Source: Methylomarinum sp965277025
GTDB lineage: Bacteria > Pseudomonadota > Gammaproteobacteria > Methylococcales > Methylomonadaceae
Assembly: GCA_965277025.1 (NCBI GenBank)
Contig: OZ255706.1
Coordinates: forward strand, 1,364,001-1,428,000
Direction: 5' to 3'
DNA: 64,000 bases
Below the pieces are notes generated by a model. It worked only from the letters and a program-made list of their open reading frames with translations. It was not told the DNA's origin and searched no databases. Below, in pieces: positions 59,954-64,000 of this stretch. How positions within the stretch are numbered: position 1 is the stretch's first letter; the number at the start of each line of letters is the position of its first letter. The position numbers were made by a program, and so were the translations under genes.

Positions 59954-61535
59954 TGTCAACCAACCTGTCGTAATTTTAACACTAATTCACGAAGTAATTG
60001 TTGCTGCAACTTGACATTTAGAGGATTCTGATTTCTCCTTGTTTGGGTTGAGATACACCTGACCAACCGGGGTTAAATTTCGTGTTTTTCGTCCATTCCA
60101 CCGCTCGGGGTTATCTTTTTTCGCCTGTTCGATCACGCGCTTTCTATGCTCAAGTATGGCCTTGTCCAAGCCATTATGGCGCTGGTTAGGCGTCACAAAC
60201 CTGATGGCGCTGTGTTTGTGCTCATCGTTGTACCAGCTGACAAAACCATCTACCCAGGCTCTTGCTTCGGTTAATGTTGTAAACGGGTTTTCCGGAAAGG
60301 TGTAGTAGTATTTGATGGTTTTAAACAATGATTCAGAATATGGATTGTCATTACTGACACGGGGCCTGCTGAATGAGCTGGCAATGTCTAAATCGATCAG
60401 TCTGGCTCTTGAGGTTGCGCCTTTCATCGGGCTGCCATTGTCGGAATGGATGACTAATTGCTTTTTCCCGATGTTTTCCCGGCGGACGATATCTTCTATT
60501 AAATCAGCTGCATAGCTGCTCGATTCGATATCATGAACCTGCCAGCCGACAATTTTCCGGCTGTAGATATCCATCACCATGTACAGGTAGTAATACTGTC
60601 CTTTGATCGGGCTTGATAAATAGGTAATATCCCACGAGTAGAGTTGATTGGGTCGGGTGGCTTTGAGCGGCTGTGGTTTGTGACGCTGGCCGGCCGACTC
60701 TTTCGCTCTATGCTTTAACTGGTTGTGCGCTTTCATGACCCGGTAAAAGCTTGATTCCGAGGCGATATAGCGCCCTGAATCCAAAAGGGCCGGAACGATT
60801 TGATGCGGTGTCAAGTCGCGGTATTCCGGTTGGTTTACCAGGTTGATAATTTCTTGCCTGGTCGCCTCGGGCAATCGATTATGCACAGGTGCGGTATTGT
60901 GCAGCCTCAGGTCTTCTGAAATCGCATCGCCACGGTTCCGGCGCTGGTAGGTTCTGGCGGATATGCCCAACAGTTCGCAGGCGGATTGTTGCCGTGCGCC
61001 ACTGCTGACAGCTTCATCAATGAGCGCGCTGTAATGTTTGCGATCTGAGCAGGCGATCAGTCGTCCGCCTTTTCCCCCCGGATCGCCTGGCACTTTTTTG
61101 ATAACACCAGTAAGGCCGCTGTTTCCGATAACGCTTTTTCTTTACGGTTCAGCTCTTTTTGCAAGCGCTTGTTTTCTTGTTTGAGTTGCTTTTTTCTGCT
61201 CGGCTGGCTGAGAGGTCTGCCGATTGAGCAGCGGATAAAAATTCTGTTCTCCAAGCGTCCGGATGGTGCAAATAGATGCCTTTTTCCCGGCAATAGGCGC
61301 TGGCCTGTTCGTCTGTCAGATGATGGCAATGAGCAATGGCGTCAAAACGTTCCGCTTTCGTCCAGGCATGAGGGCTTTTTTCTTTTGACATACTTGATGT
61401 TGAGATTTCGAGTTGATTGTCCCTGGCTAAACGAATCCACTTTTGAAGCGTGGAGTAACCCACACCTAAATCGTTGGCAAGGGCTTTCAGCGATTGCTCT
61501 GGATTTCTGGATAGCGCTTTTTCTACCGATTGTAC
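59954..61535 (-). mobile_element. IS3-family element, type 1, copy 2 (truncated at the orfA end)
   Basis: The left end TGTCAACCAACCTGTCG starts at 59954. Identity with copy 1 ends at 61535, after the codons for VQSVEKALS; the first nine OrfA codons and the right terminus are replaced by the end of an IS4 element (CTCTGTACATGACAAAAA). The element can no longer transpose alone. Confidence 0.85.
59987..61093 (-). CDS. IS3-family transposase OrfB (type 1, copy 2)
   Basis: A 368-residue transposase, same protein as at 11303-12409, with intact WDITYL, IHSDNGSPMKG and NDNPYSESLFK catalytic motifs. The middle leucine-zipper frame is at 61057-61329 and the truncated OrfA at 61149-61535. Without an OrfA start it is probably not expressed as OrfAB. 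Confidence 0.85.
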   Translation of the reverse strand: MPGDPGGKGGRLIACSDRKHYSALIDEAVSSGARQQSACELLGISARTYQRRNRGDAISEDLRLHNTAPVHNRLPEATRQEIINLVNQPEYRDLTPHQIVPALLDSGRYIASESSFYRVMKAHNQLKHRAKESAGQRHKPQPLKATRPNQLYSWDITYLSSPIKGQYYYLYMVMDIYSRKIVGWQVHDIESSSYAADLIEDIVRRENIGKKQLVIHSDNGSPMKGATSRARLIDLDIASSFSRPRVSNDNPYSESLFKTIKYYYTFPENPFTTLTEARAWVDGFVSWYNDEHKHSAIRFVTPNQRHNGLDKAILEHRKRVIEQAKKDNPERWNGRKTRNLTPVGQVYLNPNKEKSESSKCQVAATITS

Positions 61536-62746
61536 CTCTGTACATGACAAAAATTAACTTATGACAAATGAGTCTCATGTATTCCAGTGACAAAAGGTAT
61601 GGGTTGCAAAAGAGCAATCACTTTTCTAATCATCCTTTTTGATTGAGATAAGACATTAAACAACGTTGAGCGGATACAATCTAATCCATATCGAAACAGG
61701 CTTTGCGCGAGCCGCTGATGTGTTTTGGTTTTTATTGGTAACTCGCAATCATGTTTCCATTCGCCTGCTTTATGTGACCAACAGAAAGCAATAACGGGAA
61801 GTACTAACAATTTTTTGATCCGAAGATAACCGACTACACGCGTTTCCTCAAGTTTGAATCCCCGTCCTTTTAAACAGCCGAAAAGCGTTTCGATTTCCCA
61901 ACGCAAGCCATAAATTTTAATCGCATCAGGGTTCAAATGCTGACAGACGATGATTAATAACTCACCATCACTCAGCCGTAACCCACTGAGATAAATTGAA
62001 CAATTTCCCAAATAGCGCGCTGTTGAGAGGTGTCGTGTGCTACCCGGCTTAAGCCCATAAAACAAACGCTCTACGCGTATTCGCTGGCCTTGGGCATTGG
62101 TTGTCCAGGCGTTGTTGCGAATACGGATATAAAAGGGAATCTCTTGCTCAAACAACCAGCCCATCCATTCGTCTCCAATAAACTCCCGATCAGCCAAAAG
62201 ACCTTTGATGTGATGTCGGCCAAACTGCGCAATAAAGCGTTTCATCAGCGCTATACGTTCCTTCGTATTAGAGTTTTAAAGGCAACCAATACACCGGAAT
62301 GGCGGCACCCCGATAAACCACGGCAAGCACCAGCAGATTAATATTGGTTTTACCCCACTTCCAATTCGTCCTGTCTAACGTCAGATAGTAATCCTGATCA
62401 GTGAAACCAAACAGTTTCATGATGAAATGAGCGACTTCATTGTAATCCAGCCAATGGTCACTGAAAAATCGTTGCATCCGTCGATATCGTGAGGAAATTT
62501 TTGCCCGACTGGGAAAGAATACGGCGAGCTGGGCCAGATTGACCGTGCTAACTGCCATCAAAGCAATTAACATACCCACAAAACAAACGATTCTTGCCTT
62601 GTTCCATTGAAAGTGCTCAGTTAATATGGCAGTTAGCTCGTTGATTTGTAATGTCCCGTTATTCATATTCGCTAAAACAAAATGCGGTATTTAATTACAT
62701 TTCAACGAGCTACGCCAGCTTTTAATATTTTTTGTCATGTACAGAG
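61536..62746 (-). mobile_element. IS4-family element, nearly complete
   Basis: Terminal repeats CTCTGTACATGACAAAAA at 61536 and its inverse ending ACAGAG at 62746 delimit a 1211-bp element. Fragments of the same element occur at 863-1269 and 12931-13076. No clear target duplication: the left flank is a cut IS3. Confidence 0.85.
61559..62666 (-). pseudogene. IS4-family transposase, frameshifted
   Basis: The N-terminal frame 62268-62666 (MNNGTLQINELTAILTEHFQ to YRGAAIPVYWLPLKL) and the C-terminal frame 61559-62245 are out of register by one base near 62265. There the sequence TTAAAACTCTAATACG gives LKL-stop instead of NSNTKERIALM. Catalytic parts LTLDRTNWKWG (Asp), LLADREFIG (Asp) and YGLRWEIETLFGCLK (Glu, YREK signature) are otherwise intact. 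A one-base error could account for it. Confidence 0.8.
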
Positions 62747-62879
62747 AATCTACTGAACTTGGCAGCTACCAAGCCTATTATTCATGATAACAGAATTATT
62801 TCAACAAGCTCTCCACATCCATGCAGGACGACGTCATCTAAATCGCCTCTCCCCCAGCCACACCTTAACCAGCCTGATC
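62747..62879. other. Spacer between IS4 and ISAs1-type elements
   Basis: 133 bp without a supported gene. A frame from 62784 opens MITELFQQALHIHAGRRHLN and runs into the IS, but has no ribosome site and may be the cut start of a host gene. Nothing more can be said. Confidence 0.4.
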
Positions 62880-64000
62880 CAGGGCCTTGGCGTAGTGAGG
62901 TTTCCCGGCTTGAAGCGGGATATTCGGTCGATTGGGCTGCAAAAAGCCGCCGAATGGCGGTTTGCCATGGTCATTGGCCATACCGGGGCCTGGCCGATCA
63001 CCGTCGGCCCCGATGACGACCTGGGCCGGCCGTGTCAGCGCAGGAAGACAGCGAGCGCCTGCGCAGGATGGGCCGCAAAATGGCGGATCATGCTGGCGAT
63101 GGATTGCCGCGGCTGACGGATCAGGCGACGCAGCAGGCCGATGACGGCGTTTCGCAGGCAGGCGAGCACCTGGGGGGCCATGGCCCTTTCGAACCTGGCA
63201 GCGGTCCTCATCGAACGTGACATCGCGGACCCAATGGAGGCGGTTCTCGATACTCCAGTGCCCCCGGTTGAGGGCCAGCAGTTGCCCGGGGTCGGCCTGT
63301 TCCGGGGTGAGATCAGTGATGCAGAAGATCTGTTCTGTGCGTGTCCTGCCGGTCTTGGACACGGCGACCTGGCGTTCGATCCGGCAGACCTGGCCCACAT
63401 GGGGGAAATCGAGATAGGCATTGAGCGCAACGGTGGTGCGAAGGGTGCGCTGCTCGATCCGACCGTGTCCCTTGTCCACCGTGGTGTGCTCAGGGGGGAA
63501 TGGATTCCCGGTCGAAAGCCTTGAGATCGTTGGCCAGGGTTTTCTGGTTGTCCTTGACCGTGAACAGGTAGTGCGCGCCCTTTTCCTCGACCAGGAAGCG
63601 GGCGGTCTCGCGTTGGGTGTGGAGCGCATCGGCGGTGACCACACGCCCCTCGATGGAGAGGGGATCGAGCAGCTCCCGCAGGGCCGGGATCTCATTACTC
63701 TTGGTCTCGACCGCGCGCTGTGCCAGGACGGTGCCCTGCCGAGGGAACAGGGCGGCGAGCAGGTGCGTCTGGCGGCCATCGCCCCGGCGAGCGCCCTTGA
63801 GGGTCTTGCCGTCGATGGCCAGGGGTTCGTCGGCCGGTGCGCTGGCCTGGACCCAGGCGGAAAAGGCCTGCTCCAGCGCCACCGGATCCACCTGCTGGAG
63901 CACGCGGCGGAAGGTGGGCTCGGAGGGGGCCACGAAGCGTTGCTGTCTGCGATCGAAATAGGCCCGCAGGCGCTTGAGCTGCGTCTGGGTCAGGCGGGCG
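62880..64000 (-). pseudogene. ISAs1-family transposase element, frameshifted, open at the window edge
   Basis: The GC-rich minus-strand frames together give an ISAs1-type transposase: LRAYFDRRQQRF at the window edge, APADEPLAIDGKTLKGARRG (first Asp), VVTADALHTQRETARFLVEE (second Asp) and YLFTVKDNQKTLANDLKAF. In a second frame comes GHGRIEQRTLRTTVALNAYL, to GHWSIENRLHWVRDVTFDED (Glu); in a third, MAPQVLACLRNAVIGLLRRL. Shifts are near 63515 and 63190, so it is inactive as read. The terminus may be CAGGGCCTTGGCG at 62880. Composition is far from that of the host. Confidence 0.8.

Noticed and set aside
62784..63116. Plus frame starting MITELFQQAL as a host gene.
   Set aside because: Most of it is antisense to the ISAs1 transposase and no ribosome site is seen; only its first 30 codons could be host DNA.
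1..64000. Search by eye for CRISPR arrays, tRNA and rRNA genes.
   Set aside because: No regularly spaced direct repeats, cloverleaf-like segments with a TTCGA/TTCAA arm, or rRNA-like blocks were seen; tRNA-like short genes could still be missed without a covariance search.

Overview
The window looks like one contig end of a gammaproteobacterial chromosome. The evidence is the core gene order: a cytochrome c oxidase operon (coxB-coxA-small protein-ctaG-ctaE, divergent twin-TM gene, surf1), ftsY-ftsE-ftsX, amgK-murU divergent from lptD-surA, queA and apbC. From memory of protein sequences I suspect a methanotroph-like Methylococcales member, but this is only a guess: no methane-oxidation gene is present. 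No rRNA, tRNA or CRISPR array was seen.

Layout. 1-1270: GC-rich IS256-type transposase remnant abutting an IS4-family remnant. 1333-3750: a truncated BREX-type pglZ joined to a broken RHH/ParE module, then an intact RelBE-like toxin-antitoxin pair. 3907-11269: a piece of an ICE type-IV transfer operon (RAQPRD, PFL_4701 to PFL_4706-type genes) in which two genes carry frameshifts; its end is cut by an IS3-family element. 13091-14178: two small membrane proteins and a lipoprotein of unknown role. 14197-38492: an AT-rich surface-glycan locus, bounded by IS elements. It encodes a pseudaminic-acid-type pathway (pseB, pseC, a pseF fusion, pseG, pseI, with a formyltransferase, PIG-L deacetylase, aldo/keto reductase and methyltransferases), a flippase, a polymerase, glycosyltransferases, a UDP-glucuronate decarboxylase, an epimerase, a HEPN/MNT pair, a sugar-phosphate transferase and a broken aminotransferase. 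38508-58884: core genes. 59165-64000: a Ni/Co transporter followed by IS3, IS4 and ISAs1-type elements.

Mobile DNA shapes the region. One 1.1-kb IS (19-bp terminal inverted repeats, 5-bp target duplications) occurs three times: in pseB, in the aminotransferase gene, and between the twin-TM gene and surf1. A 1344-bp IS3 element occurs twice, once nested inside the second copy of that IS. A second IS3 type occurs twice, and the IS4 element is present once nearly whole (frameshifted) and twice as fragments. The transfer operon, the BREX remnant and two glycan genes are decayed, so conjugation and BREX are not functional from this window alone.

Most noteworthy: an uninterrupted reading frame joining a heme A synthase-like (CtaA/COX15) membrane domain to the SRP receptor GTPase FtsY; a cytidylyltransferase-aminotransferase fusion in the pseudaminic acid locus; a HEPN/MNT pair translationally coupled on both sides to glycan genes; and a stand-alone DbpA-type RNA-binding domain protein after surA.
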